This document shows, piece by piece, positions 13,567 through 21,273 of a stretch of DNA of 31,332 nucleotides. How positions within the stretch are numbered: position 1 is the stretch's first letter; each line of letters starts with the position of its first letter. Origin of the DNA: a virus. The translations under genes were made by a program, and so were the position numbers. Location of the stretch: positions 1 through 31,332 of the IMG/VR virus record IMGVR_UViG_3300032287_004284; one strand, given 5' to 3'. A model generated the notes under the pieces. That model saw only the letters and a list, made by a program, of their open reading frames with translations, was not told the origin of the DNA and searched no databases.

Positions 13567-14106
13567 ATGTACTACTTTTGGAATAGTAACAAGACAGCGG
13601 AGGTTTGGTTTAGAAATAAGCGTAAACCTCCAGAGCAAAACCATAAGCTGGTGGCTGATACCTATTCGCCAACAGCTATTTTATTTGGGTCAAGTTTATG
13701 CAGAGAAATGTTTAATGCAGATGCGCCGACAGTAAATAAGTTCGCAATGCTTAGATTAGTAAGGTTGGACGGAGGTTATAGCGCTTCTGGAGGTATATTT
13801 GTGAATGACAGCCTGACAATCAGCAAAATAAAGCGCTATGACTATGTCGAGCGCAAAGAGATTGAAGGGCAGGGTATCTACAGAGTCGCGGATGTAAGCT
13901 TTTACACGTCGACCTGCACATATGAAGTAAAGCTATTGGGAAACTCGGAAGTTTCCAGATTAGCTAAAAATAAAGAAATGTTTCAAGCCATGAAATCAAA
14001 TCTAGATAGAGCTACATTAAACATATATGTAGAGCTGATGATGGACTTGCCTAATATGGCCGAAGAGCTTTTCCACGTAATACCGGAGGTTAAAAGAAAG
14101 AAATAA
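13567..14106 (+). CDS. hypothetical protein
   Basis: This 179-aa protein is mixed alpha/beta, with a central Gly-rich strand (GGYSASGGIFVND) and a helical C-terminus ending in VKRKK. It has no membrane segment and I recognise no family. ATG 13567 abuts the terminator T-run, so there is hardly any leader if transcription starts after it. Alternatively, read-through of the terminator feeds this gene and the start is correct but unusual. A later start cannot be excluded. Confidence 0.65.
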   Translation: MYYFWNSNKTAEVWFRNKRKPPEQNHKLVADTYSPTAILFGSSLCREMFNADAPTVNKFAMLRLVRLDGGYSASGGIFVNDSLTISKIKRYDYVERKEIEGQGIYRVADVSFYTSTCTYEVKLLGNSEVSRLAKNKEMFQAMKSNLDRATLNIYVELMMDLPNMAEELFHVIPEVKRKK

Positions 14107-14117
14107 ACGATATAGAT

Positions 14118-14750
14118 ATGAATAAAGAAGAATTTCACAAAGCATACGTTAAATATAATAAAACTGTTTTTGCGTATCTTGTAAATAAAATCAGAAATAC
14201 GCAAGACGCAGAAGACTTGACGCAAAAAACCTTTATGCGCTTTTTTAAATCAAAATTTGACGCATGGGACAATCAGGAGTATTTGAAGAAATACTTATTT
14301 ATTACCGCTAAAAACTGCTATAAAAGTCATGTGACATTTATGATCACTAATCCTGCGCGTGATTTTTTCTTGATTGAAGGAGAACAATTGCACTTTAAGT
14401 CGCTAGAAAAAAAGCTTACATATGCTAAACATTATGATCCTTTTACGTTGAGAGACCTTGCCGAGTTTGACAGTGACCCTGAAAGCAATCTTAGTAATCT
14501 GGAAATAGTTGCTGGCGGTTATGATTCGGACACTCCGACCTATCAATCAGAACTAAATTTAATGATTGAAAAACTGAGAGCAATCATAGAAAGCATGCCC
14601 CCTAAACAAAAGGAAGCCATGATTGAAGTGTATTTTAATGGGCTAAAACCAAGACAGGCTGCAATAAAACTTAAAAGTAACGCTAACCGAATAGCTTTTC
14701 TGACGCATAAAGGCAAACAACAAATTAAGAAAAAATTAACACATGTTTAA
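14118..14750 (+). CDS. ECF-like sigma-70 family factor
   Basis: This 210-aa protein has a sigma-2 region at the N-terminus (YNKTVFAYLVNKIRN, then DAEDLTQKTFMRFFK), which binds core RNA polymerase and the -10 element. A C-terminal sigma-4 region (about 150-205) reads AIIESMPPKQKEAMIEVYFN, then LKPRQAAIKL and a final helix, the usual -35-binding HTH. The linker (about 75-150) is long and acidic. ECF-type sigma factors have only regions 2 and 4, as here. Phage-encoded sigma factors typically switch host polymerase to middle or late promoters. No anti-sigma gene is next to it. The overlap with the next gene is 8 nt. Confidence 0.82.
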   Translation: MNKEEFHKAYVKYNKTVFAYLVNKIRNTQDAEDLTQKTFMRFFKSKFDAWDNQEYLKKYLFITAKNCYKSHVTFMITNPARDFFLIEGEQLHFKSLEKKLTYAKHYDPFTLRDLAEFDSDPESNLSNLEIVAGGYDSDTPTYQSELNLMIEKLRAIIESMPPKQKEAMIEVYFNGLKPRQAAIKLKSNANRIAFLTHKGKQQIKKKLTHV

Positions 14751-15198
14751 AATATATTTTCGAGACAAAGGTTGCACCAGAAAGCTTAATATGCCGAATA
14801 AGCTTAACTGTGAATACTATAAGCTAACTCCAGAATTTTGGAATGCTCAAGAAGATCAGTTGGTATGCCTGATAGATCCTATTCTTGAAGGCAAAATATA
14901 CTGGAAGGCCGATATGCAAATAGTAGACTCTGCCAAGGTTAGGTTTCACAGATATGGCATCCAAGAAGATGGACCAGTTCAAATAACCTGCTACTGGAAT
15001 CAGTCGGCGTATTTAGAATTAGACAAATTTGGCGGGGTTTTTACCCAGCGAACACAATGCGCTCTGCATGATGTATCAAACAGCTTCGAGGCACACAAGA
15101 CATGGGAGCACTTGTGCGCTATTCCTCATATATTTAGAGCGGCAATAGCTGAATTCCATGAATGGTTTCCAAACACAAACAACGTAAAAAAACAATGA
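14743..15198 (+). CDS. hypothetical protein
   Basis: This 151-aa protein is mixed alpha/beta, rich in aromatic residues (YYKLTPEFW, IYWKADM, CYWNQSAYLELD) and has several Cys and His. No known domain is recognised. It is coupled to the sigma factor gene by an 8-nt overlap, so it may act with it. Confidence 0.7.
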   Translation: MFKIYFRDKGCTRKLNMPNKLNCEYYKLTPEFWNAQEDQLVCLIDPILEGKIYWKADMQIVDSAKVRFHRYGIQEDGPVQITCYWNQSAYLELDKFGGVFTQRTQCALHDVSNSFEAHKTWEHLCAIPHIFRAAIAEFHEWFPNTNNVKKQ

Positions 15199-15419
15199 AT
15201 CAACTACAAGTAGGAGTAAGTATGAGTGTAGAAGACGCTACAGAATATCTTGAATCTGTTGGCGAATGGCATACAGTACGTAATGTCCCAAGAGAGGTAA
15301 TGGTCAAGTGGGCCGAATATTTAAAAAACGAAGAAAATGAAATATCTAGTAATACCCGACGTTCACCAAAAGCTAGACAAGCTGGAAAGAGTCTTCAAGA
15401 AAGTCCAGAAGTTCGATAA
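15195..15419 (+). CDS. small protein overlapping the phosphatase gene
   Basis: The start ATGA overlaps the preceding stop at 15195-15198, giving a 74-aa product. The N-terminal 50 residues are a helix-rich acidic domain (SVEDATEYLESVGEWHTVRNVPREVMVKWAEYL). The last 27 residues, rich in Ser, Arg and Pro, are coded by sequence also read in another frame as the start of the metallophosphatase gene. An 83-nt overlap is unusually long here. The C-terminus may be an unimportant extension. Confidence 0.6.
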   Translation: MNQLQVGVSMSVEDATEYLESVGEWHTVRNVPREVMVKWAEYLKNEENEISSNTRRSPKARQAGKSLQESPEVR

Positions 15420-16158
15420 ACTGATCTCTCTAGGAGACTGGTTTGACAACTTTCATGATTCTCCTGAAGACAGCATGCGTACAGCCATGTATATTTTGGA
15501 TTTGTACGAAGAGTTAGGAGACAATTTTATATGGCTCATGGGTAACCACGATATTCCATATTTGTTTCCTGAGACATACGATATACTCAGATGTAGCGGA
15601 AATACTTTCGATAAGCTTACAATTATTCAAAAGATATTTAAAGACAGGCTGCAACGGGCTAGATTGATGTTGGCTTACAGAATTAAATACGCTAAAAAGA
15701 AAGATATTATCCTTTCGCACGCAGGAGTGAGTAGATATCACTTCGCCACAAAGTCTGGTAATATTTCTTCTAAACGTGTTTTAGACCTGTGCCATGAAAC
15801 AACAGGAACCTTATTCCGCATGGAAGGAGATCCTATGGTTGAACAATACTTGCCCATCCTTAAGGCAGGCAGAGCCAGGAGAGGAGATATGCCTGTAGGA
15901 GGTATAACCTGGCTGGACTGGAACCTTGAGTTTCGACCTCACCCTCAGATAAGTCAGATTGTAGGACATACTCCTACGCAGAATCCTCAAATCATGGATG
16001 GTAATGACTCAGCCATAGCTCCTGACGCTGGAACTCTTGACACAGGTTTGGAGTATCATCTAGCTCCAGGCGTAAGCTATAACTTCAATATAGATACGCA
16101 TCTAAACCATTACATCATAATCGAAAACGGAAAAATAATAATTCACAGAAATGAATAA
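15337..16158 (+). CDS. calcineurin-like metallophosphoesterase
   Basis: This 273-aa protein has the full set of metal-site motifs: DVHQK (8-12), SLGDWFDN (D33), GNHDI (about 68-72), SHAG (about 127) and GHT (about 209). These bind two metals and hydrolyse phosphomonoester or diester bonds. Its small size suggests a protein phosphatase like lambda PP or a nucleotide phosphodiesterase. It starts within the previous gene and overlaps the DNA ligase by 8 nt. With the neighbouring DNA ligase and Pnkp, an end-processing role is also possible. Confidence 0.85.
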   Translation: MKYLVIPDVHQKLDKLERVFKKVQKFDKLISLGDWFDNFHDSPEDSMRTAMYILDLYEELGDNFIWLMGNHDIPYLFPETYDILRCSGNTFDKLTIIQKIFKDRLQRARLMLAYRIKYAKKKDIILSHAGVSRYHFATKSGNISSKRVLDLCHETTGTLFRMEGDPMVEQYLPILKAGRARRGDMPVGGITWLDWNLEFRPHPQISQIVGHTPTQNPQIMDGNDSAIAPDAGTLDTGLEYHLAPGVSYNFNIDTHLNHYIIIENGKIIIHRNE

Positions 16159-17281
16159 ACTCGCAACACTGTATAAGCTGACATCGACAGGGGCCACGCA
16201 AGAGTGGACTATCTTCTCTGAGGATGGCTCTTTCTGGACTGTAAGCGGCCAGACAGATGGCAAGAAAGTTACTAGCGCAAAAACAAATTGTGCTGGTAAA
16301 AACGTGGGCAGAAAGAATGCCACGACACCAAACGAGCAGGCATTAAGAGAGGCACAGGCTAGATGGCAAAAGAAGAAAGATGAAGGTTACGTAGAAGACA
16401 TCAAAGATATTGATGTGGTGGATGACAGGGTTGATCCTATGCTCGCGAAGAACTATGAAGATTATAGTTCAGAATTAGAGTTTCCTGTGTACTCTCAACC
16501 TAAGCTTGACGGCTTGCGTTGTATCGTCACAAGACAGGGAGCGTTTAGTCGTAAATGGAAGCCGTTCACAACGCTTCAACATATCAGAGACGCGTTACAA
16601 CCTATCTTTGATAAGTACCCAATGGTGCAAGCGTTTGACGGCGAAATGTACTCACATGAGCTAAAAGATAACTTTGAAGAGATTGTGAGTATCGTCAAGC
16701 AACCTAAAGCTACAGCTGAAGACATCGAGAAGTGTAAGCGAATGGTGCAGTATCATATCTATGACTATGTACCATCCAACGATCTTGCTGACCTCATATT
16801 TAAAACGAGAGATCTTGATCTGAGTGTGATGATTCCTAAAGATAGTGAACATCTGAAGCTAGTCAAAACCAAAATGATTTGGAATAAGGAAGAGTTGGAT
16901 GAGGAGTATCAATGGTATATGGTTGACGGATACGAAGGCCAGATGATCAGAGCAGATGCTCCATACCAACAGAAGAGAACAAAGTATCTGCTAAAGCGTA
17001 AAGACTTTGTAGACGAGGAGTTCTTGATTGTTGGCTATAAAGAAGGCAAAGGTAATAGAGAAGGCTGTATTACACTCAGATTGTGTACCAAAGATGGTAA
17101 AGAATTTGACTCTGTGCCTGTAGGTGGAGTTGAGTATTTGCAAGATTTATGGCAGAAGCGTCTACGGCTGCCTGGTCTTTATGCTACAGTTAAGTACCAA
17201 AACCTCAGTACTGATGGAATACCGAGGTTCAATAATACCATCAAATTCAGAAACATTCTAGGAGAAGACGTAGTAATATGA
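16151..17281 (+). CDS. ATP-dependent DNA ligase
   Basis: This 376-aa enzyme joins DNA nicks with ATP. Motif I is KLDG (Lys118), in the context SQPKLDGLRC. DGEMYSHEL, VDGYEGQMIR and YLLKRKD fit motifs III, IV and V, followed by an OB-fold segment (about 290-376). The N-terminal 85 residues look like a WGR-like module (YKLTSTGATQEWTIF, SGQTDGKKV), which may help DNA binding. The length fits compact phage ligases. Overlaps of 8 and 4 nt join it to its neighbours. Confidence 0.9.
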   Translation: MNKLATLYKLTSTGATQEWTIFSEDGSFWTVSGQTDGKKVTSAKTNCAGKNVGRKNATTPNEQALREAQARWQKKKDEGYVEDIKDIDVVDDRVDPMLAKNYEDYSSELEFPVYSQPKLDGLRCIVTRQGAFSRKWKPFTTLQHIRDALQPIFDKYPMVQAFDGEMYSHELKDNFEEIVSIVKQPKATAEDIEKCKRMVQYHIYDYVPSNDLADLIFKTRDLDLSVMIPKDSEHLKLVKTKMIWNKEELDEEYQWYMVDGYEGQMIRADAPYQQKRTKYLLKRKDFVDEEFLIVGYKEGKGNREGCITLRLCTKDGKEFDSVPVGGVEYLQDLWQKRLRLPGLYATVKYQNLSTDGIPRFNNTIKFRNILGEDVVI

Positions 17282-18138
17282 GTAAAATTATTGTATTGAG
17301 AGGTCTGCCGGCCTCAGGCAAAAGCACCTGGGCCAAAGACTATATCAGCAGAAACCCTAGGACCTCTAGGGTAAATAAAGATGACTTGCGTGCAATGCTC
17401 CATAACAGTCAGTGGAGTCAAGAAAACGAAGAGCTAGTACTAGATATTCGCGACAGTATCATCATATCGGCAATTAATCATAATTATGATGTTATCGTTG
17501 ATGATACGAACTTTGCCGCAAAACATGTAACCACTATCCAGGAAATCGCAGAGGATTGGAATGCAGAATTTGAGGTGAAAGACTTTGACGTTTCTCTTGA
17601 TGTATGTCTTGAGAGAAACAGAAAGAGAGATAGCAGCGTACCAGATAAAGTCATTATTGATATGTACGAAAAGTACGTACTGCCAAAGAAAGAAAAGGTA
17701 GTGCAGACACCTGGTAAAACAAAAGCTATCCTGGTAGATCTAGATGGTACATTAGCCATACACAATAGAGCTGCATTTGATATTGAGCGGTGCGATACTG
17801 ATACACCTAATCCTCCTGTGCTTAATGCTATAAAAGCACTAAGCCAGTTTGGCTATAGGCTGATCTTCCTTACAGGGAGAGAAGACTCTTTCAGACCGCA
17901 AACAGATAAGTGGCTTAAAGAAGTCTGCAACGTTGATGTTTTTGCTCCATGGTATATGCTGTATATGCGACCTACTGGAGACAACCGCAAAGACAGCCTG
18001 GTTAAAGAAGAAATTCTAAGAAATGAGATTCTTCCTAATTACTATGTTGAATTTGCACTTGACGATAGGCAGCAAGTAGTAGATCATTTGAGAGAAATGG
18101 GTTTAACTGTATTTCAGGTAGCTCCAGGTAATTATTAA
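17278..18138 (+). CDS. pseT: polynucleotide 5'-kinase/3'-phosphatase (T4 Pnkp-like)
   Basis: This 286-aa bifunctional enzyme has an N-terminal kinase with P-loop GLPASGKS (residues 9-16) and DDTNF (around 75-79). The C-terminal phosphatase has the DxDGT motif DLDGT (Asp154), TGRED and LDDR. T4 Pnkp heals RNA ends left by the host anticodon nuclease before RNA ligase seals them. Length and domain order match T4 Pnkp (301 aa). It overlaps the DNA ligase by 4 nt. With the RNA ligase at 11873 it forms the repair pair, though the two are 4 kb apart. Confidence 0.92.
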   Translation: MSKIIVLRGLPASGKSTWAKDYISRNPRTSRVNKDDLRAMLHNSQWSQENEELVLDIRDSIIISAINHNYDVIVDDTNFAAKHVTTIQEIAEDWNAEFEVKDFDVSLDVCLERNRKRDSSVPDKVIIDMYEKYVLPKKEKVVQTPGKTKAILVDLDGTLAIHNRAAFDIERCDTDTPNPPVLNAIKALSQFGYRLIFLTGREDSFRPQTDKWLKEVCNVDVFAPWYMLYMRPTGDNRKDSLVKEEILRNEILPNYYVEFALDDRQQVVDHLREMGLTVFQVAPGNY

Positions 18139-18278
18139 AAATTTGCTTAATTGTGAGTAAGCAAAAAAGTAAGTCGTGAGTGCTTTGTCGAAGCGAGGGA
18201 TATCGCTAATTGCAGTCTGTATGCTGTAGCAGATCGGCTAACCACGAAACAGCAATTTAATTTTCAATAACTTAAATT
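18139..18278 (+). other. noncoding region, possible structured RNA
   Basis: No coding gene fits the 140-nt gap. Stems can be drawn: GCTTA/TAAGC (18145-18149 with 18158-18162), and TCGTG (18174-18178) with CACGA (18243-18247) enclosing two hairpins, AGCGA/TCGCT (18192-18207) and GTCTG/CAGAT (18215-18234). A three-way junction would result. No tRNA signature is present. I cannot name a family. Confidence 0.4.
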
Positions 18279-18875
18279 ATGGGAATGTTCGACACATTGT
18301 TAGTACATAAAAGTATAATTTTTCCCTTGTTGGAGGGAGAAGAACTCTTGAAAGAAAATTGGCGTGCAGACACGGAAGAGTGTCTTCATTTTCAAACTAA
18401 AGATCTGGAAAACGTTATGTGGATATACAAGGTGGGAGAGGACCACAAAGTATGGCGAGAGGTGCATGAATATATTGAGGATCCAGAGTGCAAATTTGGT
18501 ATGCGCCATGAAAGGCTATCTGATGAGAGCTGCGAAAAACTAAGTGCTTACATCAATTTCTATGACATGGTGCGCCACATCGGTGAAGACGAGGTATGGA
18601 TTGAATTTGAAGGACACATATTAAATGGCATACTGGCTGAGGTTTCTTTAAAAAAGATAGAAAAAACAAATATGGCTCTTAAAGAACTAGAGATGCGGGC
18701 ACATCAGCGTCGATGGGATAAGATTAGAAGTACATATAGCTGGAAAACATTCTCAGCCATACGTGATGTTGAGTGGAAGTTGCGTAGAGTATTTAGACCT
18801 GTGTTTAATAAATACGAAAACTTTCTTAAAAAATTAAGAGATCACGCAGAAAGTCAATACCCGCCCGAAGAATGA
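18279..18875 (+). CDS. conserved phage hypothetical protein
   Basis: This 198-aa protein starts MGMFDTLLVHKSIIFPLLEG and has CLHFQTKDLENVMWIYKV shortly after. This MGMFD...FQTKDLE pattern is familiar from phage proteins of unknown function. The C-terminal half is a charged helix-rich region (about 120-198). It overlaps the next gene in ATGA. Confidence 0.75.
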   Translation: MGMFDTLLVHKSIIFPLLEGEELLKENWRADTEECLHFQTKDLENVMWIYKVGEDHKVWREVHEYIEDPECKFGMRHERLSDESCEKLSAYINFYDMVRHIGEDEVWIEFEGHILNGILAEVSLKKIEKTNMALKELEMRAHQRRWDKIRSTYSWKTFSAIRDVEWKLRRVFRPVFNKYENFLKKLRDHAESQYPPEE

Positions 18876-19300
18876 ATATAATTCAATCAAGAGTGTGTGA
18901 TGCTCTCGCCAGACATCACAAAATTAAAAGAGCTATTGTTTCAGACATGATTAAAGATAGCTTTAGTAATGTCGGAGAAAATCCTGTGCTAGACTTGGAG
19001 ATCACAAAGAATATAAGAATAGGTACAACCAAAGAAACAATTCCATTAGGGAAAATGTTTTTTTACAACCTGTTCATAAGATCTGCCTTGTATGTTGAAG
19101 CAATAAATCTTTTTGAAGCTTCCAGTGTAGACTGTGTTGCCTTTTATTCAGGAGGAGCAACAATGATGATATCGGAAGGTTACGAGTATAATGGTGTAGG
19201 AGGAATATTCTTGAGATCCTCCGATAAAAAGAATGGGTATATACTTGAACCCATAGCTCATTATCTTGAAAGAGAGTACCCAGTATATTCTGTAGAATAG
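18872..19300 (+). CDS. hypothetical protein
   Basis: This 142-aa protein is mixed alpha/beta with a Gly-rich stretch near the middle (FYSGGATMMISEGYEYNGVGG). There is no signal peptide or membrane segment. No family is recognised. It is coupled to the upstream gene by a 4-nt overlap. Confidence 0.7.
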   Translation: MNIIQSRVCDALARHHKIKRAIVSDMIKDSFSNVGENPVLDLEITKNIRIGTTKETIPLGKMFFYNLFIRSALYVEAINLFEASSVDCVAFYSGGATMMISEGYEYNGVGGIFLRSSDKKNGYILEPIAHYLEREYPVYSVE

Positions 19301-19301
19301 T

Positions 19302-19310
19302 TGGTATAAT
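19302..19310 (+). promoter_or_regulatory. extended -10 promoter motif
   Basis: TGGTATAAT is an extended -10 motif (TGnTATAAT). It begins directly after the stop of the upstream gene, and the start of transcription would be near 19317. There is no good -35 box. The related sequence TATAATATTGG is also seen at 26627. Confidence 0.5.
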
Positions 19311-19339
19311 ATATTGGTAGCTTATATCTATTAGAAATT

Positions 19340-19372
19340 GAGAGTGCAGCATGGTGTTTGCGCTCTCTTTTC
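19340..19372 (+). terminator. terminator/attenuator before the 249-aa gene
   Basis: GAGAGTGC (19340-19347) pairs with GCGCTCTC (19360-19367), followed by TTTTCTATTT. It lies only about 25 nt after the likely transcription start, so a short RNA of about 55 nt would result unless polymerase reads through. Confidence 0.75.
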
Positions 19373-19405
19373 TATTTAGAGGCTCCATAACGAAAAACCA
19401 ATAAA

Positions 19406-20155
19406 ATGAATACACTAACGTCAGAAGTAACGGCAGCAGAAGAAATCTCCATTATTCAGCCTCCAGCTGAAGACATGGAGATCAACAACGTGGCTCTTTT
19501 AAGGTTCCTTGCCAATGAGGTGTCGAGGAGGGAGAATGGGGGCAACAAAAGTCCCCAGAATTTTCCTTACGCTAAAAAAGCGAGGACGGATGTCTTTCTC
19601 TCAAAGAGGACAGCCAAGAATACACCGCTAACCAGCGTTGATGACCTGGCGTTTTTCTTCAACAGCATTGAGGAAATAGTACCGGTTAAATATGCAGGCA
19701 AGCACGACGACAAAGTGTTTTGCCTCAAATTGCGTATCCCTGCCGAGTATTCGGCTAGGGTAGGTGAAATGCGATACTGCGATCTACCTAAAAGGGCAAA
19801 AGACGCCCAAAATCCATGGGTAGGCAAGGCTGACGTAAAGCACGGGGCTCACTACAAGCCTCGGCTCATATGCTCTAAGATCTGCCCAATTTGGGTGGAT
19901 CAAGGGCTATTTGAGATCTCCGCAGAAAAAATCACCCAGACATATGGTTGGGTGACCATCAAGGTATGGAAGGAAACGCTGTCCTTGTACAGCTGGGACG
20001 TCGGCTTGGTGTACGGCACCACGGCGATGTCGTCAGACGAAGAGATGGTCATCCTGGGTCAGAGTGGATGGCAGCAGGAAGAAAAACCTGCAGTTATTCA
20101 CTCTCAAAAACAAGAAAAAGCCAAGGCGGTTGTGCGGCTCAGTGATCTTCTGTGA
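19406..20155 (+). CDS. hypothetical protein
   Basis: This 249-aa protein has Lys/Arg-rich patches (PYAKKARTDVFLSKRTAK), several Cys (CLKLR, YCDLP, ICSKICPIW) and a low-complexity C-terminus (QEEKPAVIHSQKQEK). No known domain is recognised. It is visibly more GC-rich than its neighbours, suggesting a different history. It sits behind a promoter-terminator pair that could attenuate it. Confidence 0.7.
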   Translation: MNTLTSEVTAAEEISIIQPPAEDMEINNVALLRFLANEVSRRENGGNKSPQNFPYAKKARTDVFLSKRTAKNTPLTSVDDLAFFFNSIEEIVPVKYAGKHDDKVFCLKLRIPAEYSARVGEMRYCDLPKRAKDAQNPWVGKADVKHGAHYKPRLICSKICPIWVDQGLFEISAEKITQTYGWVTIKVWKETLSLYSWDVGLVYGTTAMSSDEEMVILGQSGWQQEEKPAVIHSQKQEKAKAVVRLSDLL

Positions 20156-20156
20156 T

Positions 20157-20492
20157 ATGGTTAAAACACTAGCCTTTACTGGAGCCCTGACCATTTTAGC
20201 GGCGGTCGGGGTAATATCCTGCTGTGCTCAAATAGCGTTGCTGCAAAATATTTTTATTGCTGCAGCAACAACTGTGTTTTCGCTTCTTGGTGTGGGAGGT
20301 TTCATCTCCGCTACAAGGCAGGGAAACGTGGATCGCTGGGAGATCTACAAGGAGCAGATAGCAATGCTAAAGGACAAGGTTAATAGCCTTGAAGAGGAAA
20401 ACATTGAGTTAAAAAAACAGAATGCAGCAAGAACAACAGACCACCTCAGCAATGTCAGTGCTAGCAGTTTCGACAAGTTGTCGGAACACTAG
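20157..20492 (+). CDS. membrane protein with coiled coil
   Basis: This 111-aa protein has two hydrophobic segments (about 4-23 and 30-50), then a charged coiled coil (QIAMLKDKVNSLEEENIELKKQ, about 72-93). The start at 20157 directly follows the previous stop; 20064 would overlap it. The first segment could be a signal sequence and Cys20-Cys21 a lipid site, but the pattern is weak. Similar small membrane/coiled-coil proteins act in lysis or signalling; the role here is unknown. Confidence 0.65.
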   Translation: MVKTLAFTGALTILAAVGVISCCAQIALLQNIFIAAATTVFSLLGVGGFISATRQGNVDRWEIYKEQIAMLKDKVNSLEEENIELKKQNAARTTDHLSNVSASSFDKLSEH

Positions 20493-20892
20493 TACGGTGG
20501 CTGTGGCCTCGGCTTGGTTGAGGGTATTGGGTAACGAGTATGAAAACAACAAGAAGTTTTATGATAGCTTCATTGAGTTTAACTACTGCAACAGTATCCC
20601 AGACCAATCAAACAAGACTGAGGTAAAGTTCAGAAATCCACCTAAACAAGTCAGAAGACAGGTGGAAAAATTGTACTCTAATGAAGGGTACAACAAGGAG
20701 AGAGTCTATAGAAAACTAGGAATGCGGAAAACTAGTACAAATAGTTGCTCTCCTTTTGAGGCAGCATGGGCATATCGCTATTATAAGAAGTATGGTACAT
20801 GGGAATATACTCCAAGTAATCATATTTCCGACAGAGAGATAATGACTCCTCTGACTCAAGCTGAACAAGAGGAATGTTCAAAATTGTTCTAA
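20422..20892 (+). CDS. hypothetical protein overlapping the membrane protein gene
   Basis: This protein of up to 156 aa is predicted to have a helix-rich C-terminal part (KFRNPPKQVRRQVEKLY, WAYRYYKKYGTWEYT). The start is uncertain. ATG 20422 overlaps the preceding gene by 71 nt and 20452 by 41 nt, and the N-terminal 30 residues look unstructured. No family is recognised. Confidence 0.6.
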   Translation: MQQEQQTTSAMSVLAVSTSCRNTSTVAVASAWLRVLGNEYENNKKFYDSFIEFNYCNSIPDQSNKTEVKFRNPPKQVRRQVEKLYSNEGYNKERVYRKLGMRKTSTNSCSPFEAAWAYRYYKKYGTWEYTPSNHISDREIMTPLTQAEQEECSKLF

Positions 20893-20899
20893 AGCAAAG

Positions 20900-20954
20900 G
20901 CCCTCTGGAGGTAACTCTCCAGGGGGCTAAGCTTTATAGTTTTTCCTTTTTTTT
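20900..20954 (+). terminator. probable terminator
   Basis: GCCCTCTGGAG (20900-20910) pairs with CTCCAGGGGGC (20917-20927), with one T-G wobble, around GTAACT. The T-rich tail (20940-20954) begins about 12 nt after the stem, so termination may be weak or the hairpin may serve as a processing site. Confidence 0.6.
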
Positions 20955-20966
20955 AGCTATCAGAAT

Positions 20967-20975
20967 TGCTATAAT
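20967..20975 (+). promoter_or_regulatory. extended -10 promoter motif
   Basis: TGCTATAAT matches TGnTATAAT. The expected transcription start is near 20982, on or next to the ATG at 20983, suggesting a nearly leaderless message. Confidence 0.5.
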
Positions 20976-20982
20976 TTTATAT

Positions 20983-21273
20983 ATGGATGAATACGAAAAC
21001 TCGCAGGGATTCTCAATACCTAAAAGCTTCTTGCTTCAACTATCCGAATATACCAGAGGTTACATGTTGTTGGTATGCAACGATAAAGGAGACTTATATG
21101 CTCATGAAAGCTATGACAATCCTGTAGTTAAACTAGGATTGGCAAATTTTGCCGAGATGCACATTGCTGCTGTTCAAAAGCATATGCATAACATAGCTTT
21201 AAAAGAAGAGGAAAGACTGGAAAACAACAGTCCTGAATCAGATGAAGATGGAGAGGGTGAAGAAGGCTTTTAA
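20983..21273 (+). CDS. hypothetical acidic-tailed protein
   Basis: This 96-aa protein has a beta-rich middle (GYMLLVCNDKGDLYAHESYD), a helix and a very acidic C-terminal tail (SPESDEDGEGEEGF). It ends at TAA 21271-21273, overlapping the stop of the convergent lysozyme gene. No family is recognised. Confidence 0.7.
   Translation: MDEYENSQGFSIPKSFLLQLSEYTRGYMLLVCNDKGDLYAHESYDNPVVKLGLANFAEMHIAAVQKHMHNIALKEEERLENNSPESDEDGEGEEGF

Noticed and set aside
18145-18162. Terminator after the Pnkp gene (GCTTA/TAAGC hairpin)
   Set aside because: The 5-bp stem is followed by A residues, not T, on the plus strand. It is not a credible terminator there.
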